Source: Chenopodium formosanum (taxonomy: Eukaryota; Streptophyta; Magnoliopsida; Caryophyllales; Amaranthaceae). Taken from it: 64,000 nt of DNA. Positions within the stretch are counted from its first letter, which is position 1. Each line of letters starts with the position of its first letter. This document shows positions 9,985-21,420 of this stretch, one piece after another. The notes beneath the pieces are model-generated. The model worked only from the letters and a program-made list of their open reading frames with translations, did not search any database and had not been told where the DNA came from. The DNA lies in assembly GCA_024500155.1 (NCBI GenBank), contig CM044879.1, positions 2,805,501-2,869,500 of the forward strand. Reading direction: 5' to 3'. The position numbers and the translations under genes were made by a program.

Positions 9985-12366
9985 TTAGTTAGCTGCACTT
10001 ATTAATTTCTCAATGAATTTCTCAACACCTTTCTCGGAAGACCCATTTGTCGTTATTGCATTTTTTAGTACACGTTTGGTCTCCTTGATCTTAACATTGA
10101 GCTCATACTTCATAGATCCATCTATTAAATCCTTTATTTTTCGTACCACCTCCTCCCTTTTTACGGGCATCTCATCATCACAAAGGTTGCAACCGATTTT
10201 CCATTCACCCACTATTAATTTGCGGTTGGTAAATTGATCGGTCAATAATGGAAAACACAATAACGGAACTTCACACCATATACTCTCTAGTGTCGAGTTC
10301 CATCCACAGTGTGTTAAGAATCCTCCTATTGCACGATGAGATAACACCGCTATTTGACAAGTCCATGTCACGATCATCCCTCGATCACAAACCATATCTT
10401 TAAACCCGACAGGAAGCGGATCCGTGTCATCGGAACTCACCATATCGGGTCGGATAACCCAAAGGAAGTTAACCCCACTTAGCCTAATTCCATGAGCTAT
10501 CTCCTCTAGCTCCTCTTTGGTAAGATGTGCATAGCTACCAAATGAGACATATAAAACCGAGCCATTAGGCTTTGTATCTAACCATTGGATGCAATCTGAC
10601 TCGGTCCATAAATTAGTGGCCACTGGGCTTTTTGTGAACCCAGGTGCAAATAATGGCCCAATTGCATAAATTGGGGTATGGGCCTCAATGGCTTTAATGC
10701 AATGGGCTTCGAGATCTTGGACCGTGTTACCAAGTATATAATCAGCCCTTTTTGTATCTTCTAGTGATGGCAAGATGCATTGATGTGGGATTGTTGTCAA
10801 GTCTTCTTCTTGAAGATATGATGTCAAATCTGATCGATTGATTGATCTTATTCCTGGTATGTAGTCGATTGGATCGTTGCGAGAACTTGTTCCTAATAAA
10901 AAGGAAAAGGTGTTTTGTGAATTGTGAGATAAAGAAAAAAGATTGTTGTGATGAAATAATTTTAGTCCGACATATACGGTTATTATAGTTTGTTTTTAAA
11001 GAACAATGAAGCATTTAGATTTAGAGATGTTTATATTAGGGTATAACCCAGAACTAATTTCTAAATCCAAACTAGCTCAAAGGGTGAAGTGGGTGGAACA
11101 AGTCCAATTCAAACCTAATTTGGAAGAGCTAGGATTTTTTTTCTTAAAAGTTGAACGTTAATTTGAGTTGTTTATTTTTTAGTTTAATGTGGAATATTTG
11201 GTACTTATTTCATCATCCATGACGTCAGTGATGAGATCAGATCAACATTATTGAAGGGTAGGGGAGGTTGGGACTTGAGACGTGTGTAGATATGTTGTAA
11301 ACTTGTACAGATTATTTGGGATTTGGGGCTGTGAGAGAAGCAAAATTAAATTAATAAAATCTACCTTGACCGAATAAAATAAAATGTGCATGTTACCTAA
11401 TTTTAATTTTACAACTTTGGCATTTTGGTTGTCCTAAATTGGATTTTATGAGTTGTAACTTGCAAGTCATATGATGAACATGTGATAAACTGATTTTTTA
11501 CTATTATGAAAATAGGAGAAATAAGCCGGATAAGCATGATCGATTCTATTTTGCATTACTTGTATGAGTTTTCACTTTTAATGTACGTCAGTACGTGCTC
11601 AACAATGTACAACTTATATGCTGAGATTTGTTTTTATTCATTATGTGTCATACATTTGTATTGTGTTACAGAGTAGTAAAAAAATTAGTCAAAGTAAAAT
11701 TTATATAATAATGCAAAAGTCAATATGATGCGAATAATCTAAATAACAAGAGTACGGAGTAATAGTCATGTAGATTGACATAAAGAAAGAAAGAAAGAAA
11801 GAGGAGAAATAAGTACCAGAACCAACATGGCCATTTTTCTTGAGCAAGTGAAGATGAAAGTATAAATCAAGCACCATAGCAGACTCAGTCCAAAACGATA
11901 CATGTAACAATCCAAACTTTTTAGCCAACTTTGACCCCCAAACTGAGTAACTATCAACGATCAAGCAACAAGTAGCCGGCCTCGAACTCACGATCTTCGC
12001 CACAGCCACCTCCAAGTGAGCTGGGAAGCAGTGGATTGTAGCCCCAACCCACTGATCATGGTTCAATGACCGGTCAAACTCTAATGGTAACCCGTCGGAT
12101 ACTGTCATGTAGTCGATGTTGAGGCCTGATGTGGTTCGAGCCTCGGTGAATAGGTCGTGACCGTCACTAACCGTGGTAGGGTTGGAGAGGGTTATTTGAT
12201 GGTGAATGTTTTCGGTGTTTATGAAAGTTATTGATAGGCCTTTTGATGCTAGCTTCATTGCTAGATGTACGGTGGGGATTAGATGGCCTTGTAGGGGATG
12301 TGCTACTAGTATCGCATGAGGCTTTTTAGTCGAGTTCGAGTTCGAATTCGAGTTTGATTTTTCCAT
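9985..12366 (-). CDS. UGT86A: UDP-glycosyltransferase, UGT86 type (copy B)
   Basis: Exons 11817..12366 and 9985..10892 join in phase 1 to give 485 residues. The catalytic-type histidine H28 is in HPLQGH. The acceptor-domain segment has TVSDGLPLEFDRSLNHD. The PSPG box has WTCQ, HCGWNS and final DQ. The intron sits at exactly the same place as in copy A but is shorter (924 bp) and lacks the insertions there. An upstream in-frame ATG at 12384 would add six residues; the ATG at 12366 is preferred because it gives the same first-exon length as copy A. Head-to-tail tandem with copy A, so the pair arose by local duplication. The sugar acceptor is unknown. Confidence 0.88.
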
Positions 12367-12384
12367 TTGTTTTACTAAAAACAC

Positions 12385-12933
12385 TCAAAAAGAACTGAGT
12401 TTGGAAGTGAAGGAAAAGGGAGGGATCTTTGTTAGGGAAATAATTGAAGATAAATGATTGGGTTGGGGTGTTGTATATGAGAAGAAACCGAAGAATAATA
12501 TGAATTGATTTCCAAATTACATAGGAAAAATTGTACAAGTATGAAATAATCCGATCTTTGCCTTATCTATTCAAAATAATAAGATCTTTATTGTACTATT
12601 TAATGGTTTTATATCTATTGTAATATATTAAATATATATTTTGAAGTCGTGTAATAGAAAGTAAAAAAAAAAAAAAAAAATCAATAAGAGATAATTTTTA
12701 TCAATCTTTACAACTTATAAAAAGATATAGACTACTATAAGGACAATTGAAGCAAACAAGATTAAATTTAAAAAAATAAAATATAAAAATGGAGCTTGAT
12801 TGTGGTCAGCATAGTGGAGCCTCCCGTGACTACTAATAGTAGAGTACACCGTAGTTGACTAGTACTCTTTAGTCATTAGATGATCTTATTTGTCGGATAT
12901 ATAAATTGAAATGTTACCAACATAAACTCAAAT
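12385..12933. other. promoter side of UGT copy B
   Basis: Upstream of the minus-strand UGT copy B. Contains an A tract at 12662-12680 and otherwise AT-rich sequence without a supported gene. Confidence 0.4.
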
Positions 12934-12981
12934 AACTCACCATATTGGACCAGATAACCCAAATGAAACTAACTATACTAA

Positions 12982-13183
12982 GGGCATGTTCTCTTACTTT
13001 GAAATTCGGTTCACTTCAGTTCAGTTCAGTTCAGTTGAGTTCAGTTCAGTTCAGTTCAGTTCAGCTCCTAATTTTCTTCTCTTATAAAATATTCATTTCA
13101 GTTCAGTTCAGTTCAGTTCAGTTCAGCTGAGTTCAGTTCAATTCAGTTCAGTTCAGCTGAGTTCAGTCAATGAGAACAGGCCC
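12982..13183 (+). mobile_element. (TTCAG)n Tourist-like MITE, complete
   Basis: Terminal repeats GGGCATGTTCTC and GAGAACAGGCCC, with TAA target duplications at 12979-12981 and 13184-13186. The interior is runs of TTCAG around a short core (cctaattttcttctcttataa). It lies inside the UGT relic. Confidence 0.85.
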
Positions 13184-13185
13184 TA

Positions 13186-13503
13186 AGGCCTTGTTTGGTT
13201 GACATTGTAAAATGGGGGAATTGGAAATTCATGGGAATTGAAAAAATGAAAAGTTGTTTGGTTGACATAAGAAAGCAAAAATGGGGGAAGTGGGAAATCA
13301 TGGGAATTTCAACTTCCCACAAAACATGGGAAGTAAATTACCTAGCCCCCCCTAGGTAAACCAAAATTCATGGGAATTTCAATTTCCCTTATTGCCAACC
13401 AAACACATTTAAGAAATTCCTAGGAATTTCATTAAGGAATTAACTTCCCAAGAACTATAAATTCCTATGGATATTAAATTCCCACATCAACCAAACAACA
13501 CCT
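13186..13503 (+). mobile_element. MITE with AGGCCTTGTTTGG ends
   Basis: Ends AGGCCTTGTTTGGTTGAC and the near-inverse atcaaccaaacaacacct, with TA on both sides. The interior has several inverted copies of gggaaattcatgggaatt-type sequence. A second copy is at 57675-58018. It abuts the previous MITE directly, sharing the TAA. Confidence 0.75.
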
Positions 13504-14202
13504 TAAGCTTTGTTCTGCTATCAATCACTAACAACTCCTCCTTCTCAATACGTACAATTGTCCTTGGCCACCAAACTATTACCCTCGTTTCATATTAATT
13601 GCAATATTTTATCAATAATAGTTATTTCGTAAAAAAATTATAGTCATAATATTTTTTTGGATTCAGCTCAATATATACCTTCAATATATCAAATTTTTAT
13701 AGAATGATATTGAAAAATAATATTGATACTATATGAGACGACAAGCGTAAAGCTTTAAATGGTACAATTAATAAATTACTCCATACATAATAATATAATA
13801 TAGCAGTAGAGCCAAGAGATAGGAGTTTAGCCCAATGGATACAATATTAGCTAATGGGCATTGGGCTTTAGGTAATTTTAGGTGAGAATAATGGTCCAAT
13901 AGCATAAAAAGGTGTTTGGGTTCGAAATTTCAAATGGCGACAAAGGTATGGCCCTTAGCCTCTTGGGCAAGCTTGCCTGGTCAACCCGATTAAGCTTCTT
14001 GATCAACTTTAAAAGATCACTATATATTGCAACTAGATTGGTGCCCGTGCGATGCACGGGGTCGGTAATAATAGTCTTTTTTTCCATTAATTAATTTGTG
14101 ATATAATATGAAAATGAAGCAATTCATGTGGAATTAACAAATGTAATAATGAGGCAATGATTATTAAAACTACAATTGAGAAAAAAAAAATATTTTTTAT
14201 TA

Positions 14203-14354
14203 GGGCCTGTTCTATTCAGATTATTTTCAGTTCAATTTTAATAATTTCATTTCATTTCAATTCAGTTCTTAATTTCCTTCTCTCATAAAAAATTCAGTTC
14301 AGTTCAGCTCCAATAAGTTCAGTTCAGTTTAGTTCAATCAATCAGAACAGATCC
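14203..14354 (+). mobile_element. (TTCAG)n Tourist-like MITE, complete
   Basis: Ends GGGCCTGTTCT and AGAACAGATCC, flanked by TTA at 14200-14202 and 14355-14357. Internal ttcagttcag runs. Confidence 0.85.
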
Positions 14355-14529
14355 TTAGTTATGTTGAAAGTATTTAATTATAAATAATATACATTATAGT
14401 ACATTAATGATGTATGTTATTCCCAATAAAACTATATAATGAAGATGTTGTATGACTTTTTAATAATGAATTAATTTAGTTCAAAAAAAAAAAAAAACTA
14501 TAGTACTTCAATTCCAATAAATAAGCTAA

Positions 14530-14716
14530 GGGTATGTTCACATTTACTGAACTGAGCTGAACTGAATTGAACTGATTGGAGCTGAACTGAATTGAAATGA
14601 ATATTTTATTTGAGAGGGAAATTATAAACTGAACAGAACTGTTTGTAGCTGAACTAAACTGAACTGATTGAAGCTGAACTGAACTGAACTGAAATTAAGT
14701 AAATGTGAACACGTCC
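14530..14716 (-). mobile_element. (TTCAG)n Tourist-like MITE, complete
   Basis: Ends GGGTATGTTCACATT and AATGTGAACACGTCC, flanked by TAA at 14527-14529 and 14717-14719. Internal repeats read ctgaactgaa, i.e. opposite orientation to the copy at 14203. Confidence 0.85.
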
Positions 14717-14719
14717 TAA

Positions 14720-16486
14720 GTAAAATAATTATAAAAAAATTAAAGCTGACATCAAATATCTACAATAGTACTAATATACGAAGTAAGTTAGTAAAGTTAC
14801 CATAATTAATACGCCAGAGAATGCTACTTGTACATGTTCATTAAAAAAAAATGGAGTAGTAAATAAAAAATTAATTAACTTAAAAATATGTAAAGTGAGT
14901 ATATATATGTTAATTTTTTATTTACTATATTTCATTCCATTGCATCAAATCATCTAATTAATTATTAATTCTTTTTAAAAGACGAAGTTATAAACATGGA
15001 AAGGATCAAAACTCAAGGAAAGTTTCATACGAGTAATTTACTAAATATATAAAATTTGGTAGATGTTAAAAATCCCTATATATATTCCTGTTGAGAGTTG
15101 AAACTTCACGTTTATTAGTTACTCGTAAAACACAATTACACATATAACATATTCTATCATTGAGTCAATCAAAGGCTCAACATCTTGCTCTTCGCGAGTT
15201 CATCGGCGCAAAGCTGCATCGGTTTCACAAGTTTTTGTGTATACTTTTATAGCAATATAATGCATAATGCACACGTGCTAATTTTTGGTGAGTATTTTTC
15301 CTCAAATTGTGTTTTTTTTTTTCCTATCCAATAATTGATGAATTAGCAAGAATGGAGTACAAATCACACATGCATATCGTGTTTGAACAAGAGTAGTATT
15401 ACTTTTTTTTTTTTCCAATAAATTTTTATTAATAACATAGATCAAGACTTGATTGATTGATTTTCTTTCTACTAAGGAGTACTCCGTAATTTTTTCTTTA
15501 AGGTTAATATTTTGTAGATATGTCGGGTTTGAGTTGAAGAATAAGGGTGATTAACTAATTAACCATTTAGAGGTAGACATTATTATTAATTACATAGTGA
15601 AATAATTGCATTAACTTGCTATTTATTTGTATGCTATGGTTGGATATGTTAAAATCAGTTAAATCACTATTAACTAATTTGTCTCCAAAATAGTTTCATA
15701 AAATTAATACTAGTATATATTTTCTTTTTAGGAAATAAATCATAAATTCATAATTTTTGTAAATAAAATAAATAGAAAGGAAGTTAAGATTATTGGTTTT
15801 TTGAAGTATTCTGTATTATTAAGAGAAAAAAAATTAATTTTCTAATTTTTTTTTACAAATATTTACAAAGTACAAAGAGCCTCACCCATCAATCCCACCA
15901 CCATACCATATTAACAAATACCCAATAACACATTTTGGCTGGCTAAATTGTGTGGAGGAAAGGAAGCATATAAATTCTTCTTTATGCATCATCTAATACA
16001 TAGACAAATAATTGTTTGAAATTCTTACTCCAATATCAAGAATAAAAAAAATGCATTTGAAACCTTTTTTTTTTTTTTTAAAGATGAACCTATAATTTGA
16101 GAGTATATAAATTTGTAGTACGTGCAAACAATCTACTTGCCTTGGCGTAAGTGTTTAGTCCAAATTTAACTCAAAGTTAATTGTAAGTTTGTAACTCCAA
16201 AATAAATCAACTTGAATAGTGTTGATTTTTATGGCAATGACTTGATTAGATATTGAACTGAATTTGACTTGAGCAAGTGCAAGATCTTCTCCATATTTCT
16301 TTACGTAGTAACAGTGATCATTGATGTAAATAATTTGCCTATAGAATTGGAGAGGATCTTTACTTAGTAGCATCCAAAATTGCCCAAAGTTTTAATTTTA
16401 ACTGGTAGCTATTACATTGTTGTATTTATTAATTTAACATTGTATAGTTTTTAATTATATCATGTCATAATTAACACATTGTTTTA
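14720..16486. other. AT-rich intergenic stretch, no gene seen
   Basis: Only homopolymer and A/T-rich tracts (for example 15311-15323 and 16062-16080) and short ORFs with no coding character. Confidence 0.4.
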
Positions 16487-16633
16487 GGGCCTGTTCTCAT
16501 TGACTGAACTCAGCTGAACTGAACTGAACTGAACTCAGCTGAACTGAACTGAAATGAATATTTTATAAGAGAAGGAAATTAGGAGCTGAACTGAACTGAA
16601 CTGAACTGAATTTCAACGTAAGAGAACAGACCC
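16487..16633 (-). mobile_element. (TTCAG)n Tourist-like MITE, complete
   Basis: Ends GGGCCTGTTCTC and GAGAACAGACCC, flanked by TTA at 16484-16486 and 16634-16636. Interior of ctgaactgaa repeats around an attttataagagaaggaaatt core. Confidence 0.87.
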
Positions 16634-17211
16634 TTAGTAGTGTTTATGTCAACAATCACTGTTCCAAAACTCCAATTTTGTTACTGTCTATATTCCGTAA
16701 AATAATAACCCGAATTAAAAAAAAGCTTTACAGTAATAATTTTTAGGTTGGACAAATAATATTTTTATTCAACAAAAAGAAAATTTAATTTAACAAAAAT
16801 AATTCAATTTCAATAATTATCAACATGATGATATTAATACTTGATGTCTTAACCCTCATTAAAATTTTTGAATACTTGATTAATAATATTGATGTTTATT
16901 ACGTAGTACACTAGTACTTGATTAATTGATGTCTAGACCCTGGTTAAAATTGTGTTACACTAAAACCTGATGTCATACTCCGGGAACATTTTTGTTTTTT
17001 GAATTTACAAACCTCACAGACCATCTTCTCCTCAAAAAACCCAAATTCAAAAAAACAGAGGCAAACAGCTGTTGAGCTTTCTTCATCATTAATTGATCGC
17101 CATTGTTAGCAAAAAAAAAAAAAAATCCAAGTTTGTTAGTTTGCCTCGCTAATACTAAACGAAAAGGTTGTAAATTTGTGGGTTGTTTGAAGTTTGTGGT
17201 AATTAGTAAGA

Positions 17212-19777
17212 ATGGCAAATGAAACTCAAGTCCTAGTGTTAACATTCTGGAAGAGATGTTCCCTCGTTAAATCCATGTCTTTAATGGAAGGAATAAGCTT
17301 ACACGTGATTGATGCAGAGGATGAAGAATTGGAAGAAGAATCTGTTATACTTGGTCGACACCCGAATTGCGATATCCTCTTGGAACATCCCTCTGTTAGT
17401 AAAAGACATCTTCGTATAGATACCAGGATTTCTTCAAAGAGGATTGTTTTTGCCACTGATCTCAATTCTAGTAAGTGATTTCACACATTTTTGTTTATGA
17501 GAGTCTGCTTGATTAAATTACTGCTTTGTGGGTTATAATTTGTTTTAATTAGTCGTTATTATTTGCGTATCAAATTATGTAGGTTATAGATTGTTTTAAT
17601 TAGTCGTCGTTATTTGATTATGAAATTATTGTGGGTTATGATTTGTTTTAATTTCCAAATTAAATAAAGGGTTGATTTAGTCACTCAAGTACAGTTAGTA
17701 GATATATCTTAGTTTTAGGCAACTTATTTCTGTCTTTCATAGTAAAGAGTTTAAGCCTGTGAGTTTAACATGGAGTAGGTTAGAACTTGAGGGTACGGAG
17801 TAGTCAAAAACAAAGTGTGTGGTTTCTTGACATGTTCTTGAATTCGTTGTGTGAGGGGATTTTTTTCCCCTCTTTCCCTGTGGGTGTGGTTCGTCCTTGT
17901 GGTCCCGTGGTGTAGCAGCCATGTGGTGTGTCTAATGGGGCGTAACAATCAGATTGAGGCTTCGTTTATTGTTTTCGAGTGTGGTGTAGCACTCGGTTTG
18001 GTGTGTGGTGCGCTGTAGTGTGTGGTGTGGTGCACAGGTGATGTGCTGTGAGGTATGTTGGCCGCTGCTATGTGTGTGTGCTTGATCTGTTTAGTGCACT
18101 TGTGTGCTGCTGTTGTGTTATGGAACGTTGCTTTGTTTGTGTAGTGTGTTGTTTTAAGCGCTTGGGTGTTCTGTTGTGTGCTGGTGTGTGTGTGCTGGTG
18201 CAAGGGTGTGTGTTGTAGTGTGCTGTTTATGGCGCTGCTTTGTTGCTTGTTGTTTGGTGCTACTTGGTTGTGCACCTGATTGCTGTTGTTCATGTTGTTC
18301 TTTTTTGTTGGTTTAGCGCATGGAACGTGGGTGTCGGGACGAAGGTTGGAGCCAAATGTTCAGACCAGAATAAATGAATTTGATACTCTGACAATTGGAA
18401 AATCTAAAACAAATTACAAGCTGTATTGGATCCCGATGAGTAAGTTTTTTGATACTGTTGTCCATGACTCACCAGTTGAGGATCAAATTGGGATCAGTTC
18501 TGAAAATATGAAGATAGGAAGTGTTGTATGTTCAACGTTGTCTGGGACTGAAGACTCCTCAGGCAGCAGCGAGTCCCTGGGAAATGGTGACCAAAGCCCA
18601 CCCCTCTACCCGATGAATAGGTCACTTCTGCGCCCACTCCCCAGTCCGACAAGGAGGAGGCTGCCATCTAAGAGTCGACTGATAACATCAGGCTCAAAGT
18701 CAGCATCACGCAGTTGGTTCAGAGGAGGACTATTATGCTCTGATATTAACATTGATAACAACAAAATTTCCTCATCAAATAAAGAGAGATACACAGCTGA
18801 TTCATCCAAACTTCTTAGGGATCTGCAGAAGGCAAGGAGTACTTCTCTAAAAGAAGCAAAATCATTTGTTAATAGCCTATTCAATCCACAGAAACAAACT
18901 AAGCGGGAAAAGAAGCCTTTTCAGTCCCTTTCCTCAAGTGCTCTTCCACGGAAATCAAGTGACAGTAAGGTTAGCCACTGTTGTACTACTTAGATGTTAT
19001 TTACTATGTACTTTGGTTGAAAAAATTGTTGATCTCACATGATTTATTCCTACTATCCTAGACTACTGCATGGCACAAACGCTCTAAAGGAACAATCCAA
19101 AGTTGGAGCCTTGTAGTGGACACTACTACTCTACTTGCCGATAATTCAAGAAGAGCATTGCAGCTTCTTGAAGGTCTCGAGGGAACTCAACTCATCATCC
19201 CCATAGCAGGTAAACAAACCAATGAAATCTAACAGCTTTTAATCAATCAATGACAAACCTTTTACATACTTAAATGTTCTTGTCTTTTGTCAGTCATAAA
19301 GAATCTTGCCTACTTGAATCATGAAGTTAGTTTCTTGGGAGAAAGGACAGAGCTGTCATTGATTTTAAACTGGATAAAAGACTGTTTGGCTGAAAAGCCA
19401 TGGTGGGTTCATGTCCATGATCCCGCGGAGGAAGGGTTGCTTGCTACACCCACCCTTCCTCAAGCAGGATCTTCAGCTTTCTCATCCCTTGAGCCTCCAC
19501 CACAACTTTTCTTTCCTTCTGTAGCAGATCATATTCTTGATTGTGCTATCAGCTTCAAGAGGAACCGTTACAGTCATGGACACCTCGTCCTTCTTAGTAG
19601 TGATAGCACGTTGAAGGCTAAAGCCATGGCAGTGGTATGATCAATTCTCCAAGCTCTAAAATTATTATTTTCTGGTTTATAGCTTCAGTTGTCTTGACTG
19701 TGAGATTGCTTTTTTTAATTTAGGGAATGGCCTGTAAGACTGCTGAGGAATTCAATGCAGCGTTTTTTGGAGAATAA
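17212..19777 (+). CDS. FHA domain plus PIN domain protein (PS1-like architecture)
   Basis: Five exons: 17212..17470, 18317..18969, 19062..19209, 19294..19634 and 19724..19777. All have GT-AG ends and consistent phase and give 484 residues. Residues about 25-110 form an FHA domain: G48-R49, S61/S63, H66 and then, across the first intron, HGTWVSG (88-94). FHA domains bind phosphothreonine. Residues about 190-300 are basic and Ser-rich. Residues about 318-480 resemble a PIN nuclease fold with acidic residues at D324 (VVDTTTLL), D432/D436 (DHILDC) and D457 (LLSSDSTLK). FHA-N/PIN-C order is that of Arabidopsis PARALLEL SPINDLE 1, a meiotic spindle-orientation protein, but this protein is much shorter. 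PIN nuclease activity cannot be judged from sequence alone. The first intron is unusually GT-rich near 17980-18270. Confidence 0.72.
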
Positions 19778-20370
19778 TGACAGTGATATGAAGACGATCC
19801 TGCATCAAAGGGAGCAAGGGATGTGCTATTGGCTTCGAACAAGGGAAACAATACTATACAACAATAAAAAGGGAGCAATTCTGTTAGGATATATATGATA
19901 TAGCCATCGTGCAAATAAAAATATATCACCATACAATATCATCTATTGATAAAGATAATATAGCAATTCTGTATGATGATATTGTTTCTGATTGACAAGT
20001 AGATGATATTGTATCGTGCAATAGGATATATATGATATAGCTATTGACAAGTAGATGATATTGTTTCTGATTGATACATCGTGCAAATAAAAATTTGATG
20101 ATAGAGAGAAAAACTTACTTTGCTATGAGCTCTAGTATGGTGAATTTATGATCAAAGTGATCAAGAGAAATTCAAGGCAATCGTGTTACCTTTGCATAAC
20201 GTATTAGATATGAAAAGGGTAGATAGAAGAATTCAATTTAAATTAGGTTTCGAATAAGATAGAATTATAAGATTATATTATATATAAGTATAATAAGATA
20301 GTTAGACCATTCAAAAGAAAAAGTATAAGATAGTCAGTTAGATTATGTGTTTTTTTACACATCTTTGTTC
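19778..20370 (-). pseudogene. stray copy of an ENT-gene 5' region
   Basis: About 19810-20370 aligns by eye with the 5' leader and promoter DNA upstream of ENT gene 1 (34150-34550) and ENT gene 2 (40890-41225). Shared phrases include ttggcttcgaacaaggg, gggagcaatt, aaaacttacttt (the leader-exon donor), ggcaatcgt, acctttgcataacg and gatagaagaatt. No ENT coding exon accompanies it. The copy is interrupted at about 19885-20090 by a patch of local repeats. It lies immediately beyond the stop codon of the FHA-PIN gene on the opposite strand. Confidence 0.65.
19885..20095. repeat. local repeats around a gatatatatgatatag phrase
   Basis: The phrases ggatatatatgatatag, gacaagtagatgatattgt, tttctgattga and atcgtgcaaataaaaat each occur twice in about 200 bp. 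Looks like a scrambled small duplication inside the ENT-leader copy. Confidence 0.6.
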
Positions 20371-20413
20371 ACATGCTTGCACCACATTCATTATCACTTC
20401 AAATTTTACTAAC

Positions 20414-20562
20414 ACTATGTTTGGATAAGAGGAAATAGAAAGAAAGGGAGGGAAGGGAAAAGGAGGGGATCGAGTTCCCTTGTTTGGGTAAGAGGTTGAG
20501 GGAAGGATGGATCTATTTCCCTCCCCTTCTTTTCTCTCCTATTTACCTATCCAAACGAAGTA
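20414..20562. mobile_element. MITE with GTTTGGATA ends
   Basis: Left end ctatgtttggataagagg and right end cctatccaaacgaagt are near inverted repeats around a purine-rich then pyrimidine-rich interior that can fold back. Target duplication not resolved. Confidence 0.55.
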
Positions 20563-20565
20563 TAA

Positions 20566-21420
20566 ATTCAACACCCCTCATGTATTTCCACATGAAAGAA
20601 CCAATGCAAGAACTTGCTTTCATAACAAAATCACAGTATACACTACTAATATTCGAAAGCCCCTGTTGCTCACCCCCAACATTATAATTAAAACTAACAA
20701 TACATCTAATTCTAGACAGAATTAATATACAAATAAAATCAACCATAAAACATACCAATCAATTTCTTACTGATATACCCTAGATTTTGAAATGGAAATT
20801 TGCATTACGGTTGTGATTGTATATTTTGAAATTGTTGTTGATGTTTTGTTATTGTAATGAATGAATCACAAGTAGTTTATTAGTTATCGAACCATTTTCG
20901 AACATTTTTTTTTATTAAAGTTGGATTCAAGTGCATAGAACAACCGGCAAAAGTTGAACTGTAACTACATAAAAACACATACAATTATACAAACCAACAT
21001 ATAATTTTTAAGAATATTGAAAGTGTTCATAAGAGGCAAGATTACAGTAGTTGTTCATAAGAGGCAAGAAAGCCCTGATTTCTCATTTTCAAAAAAAAAA
21101 AAAAAAAAGAAAATAAAAAAAAACGATTTCCCAAATTCAACATTAATCAATACCATATTTTCTAAACAGATATCAAACCAAAAATCATAAATTAGCACTT
21201 ACACATATCATCATATGCTTGTGATAGAAAAAAAATATCATCATATGCTATTACCCTGTTTAATGACTTTAATCCCTAAAGGCTCCAGACAGTACTTTTA
21301 TTGACATGCAACCCACAAAAGATGACAATACTCAATAGCTACATTCAACCGTCTAATTTCACTTCTTCAATAGTTCAAAATACTTCTACGAAAGATATTT
21401 CTCGTACTACGTAGTAGGTT
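20566..21420. other. intergenic, no gene seen
   Basis: A-rich spacer including a poly-A tract at 21092-21109. No supported gene. Confidence 0.35.

Larger units (their letters stand above)
12934..13925 (-). pseudogene. shredded third UGT86 copy (exon 2 fragments)
   Basis: Two short pieces match UGT copy B exon 2 on the same strand and in the same order. 12934-12978 matches about 10434-10478 (the MVSS...RPDMV-coding region, with aactcaccatat and cagataacccaaa). 13809-13925 matches about 10560-10680, including tgggcattgggcttt, gaataatggtccaatagcat and ggtgtttggg. Two MITEs (12982-13183 and 13186-13503) and unrelated sequence lie between them. The frame is lost. This indicates that the UGT array once had at least three members. 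Confidence 0.7.

Noticed and set aside
17949..18293. 114-codon minus-strand ORF rich in H and T
   Set aside because: Antisense reading of the GT-rich first intron of the FHA-PIN gene.
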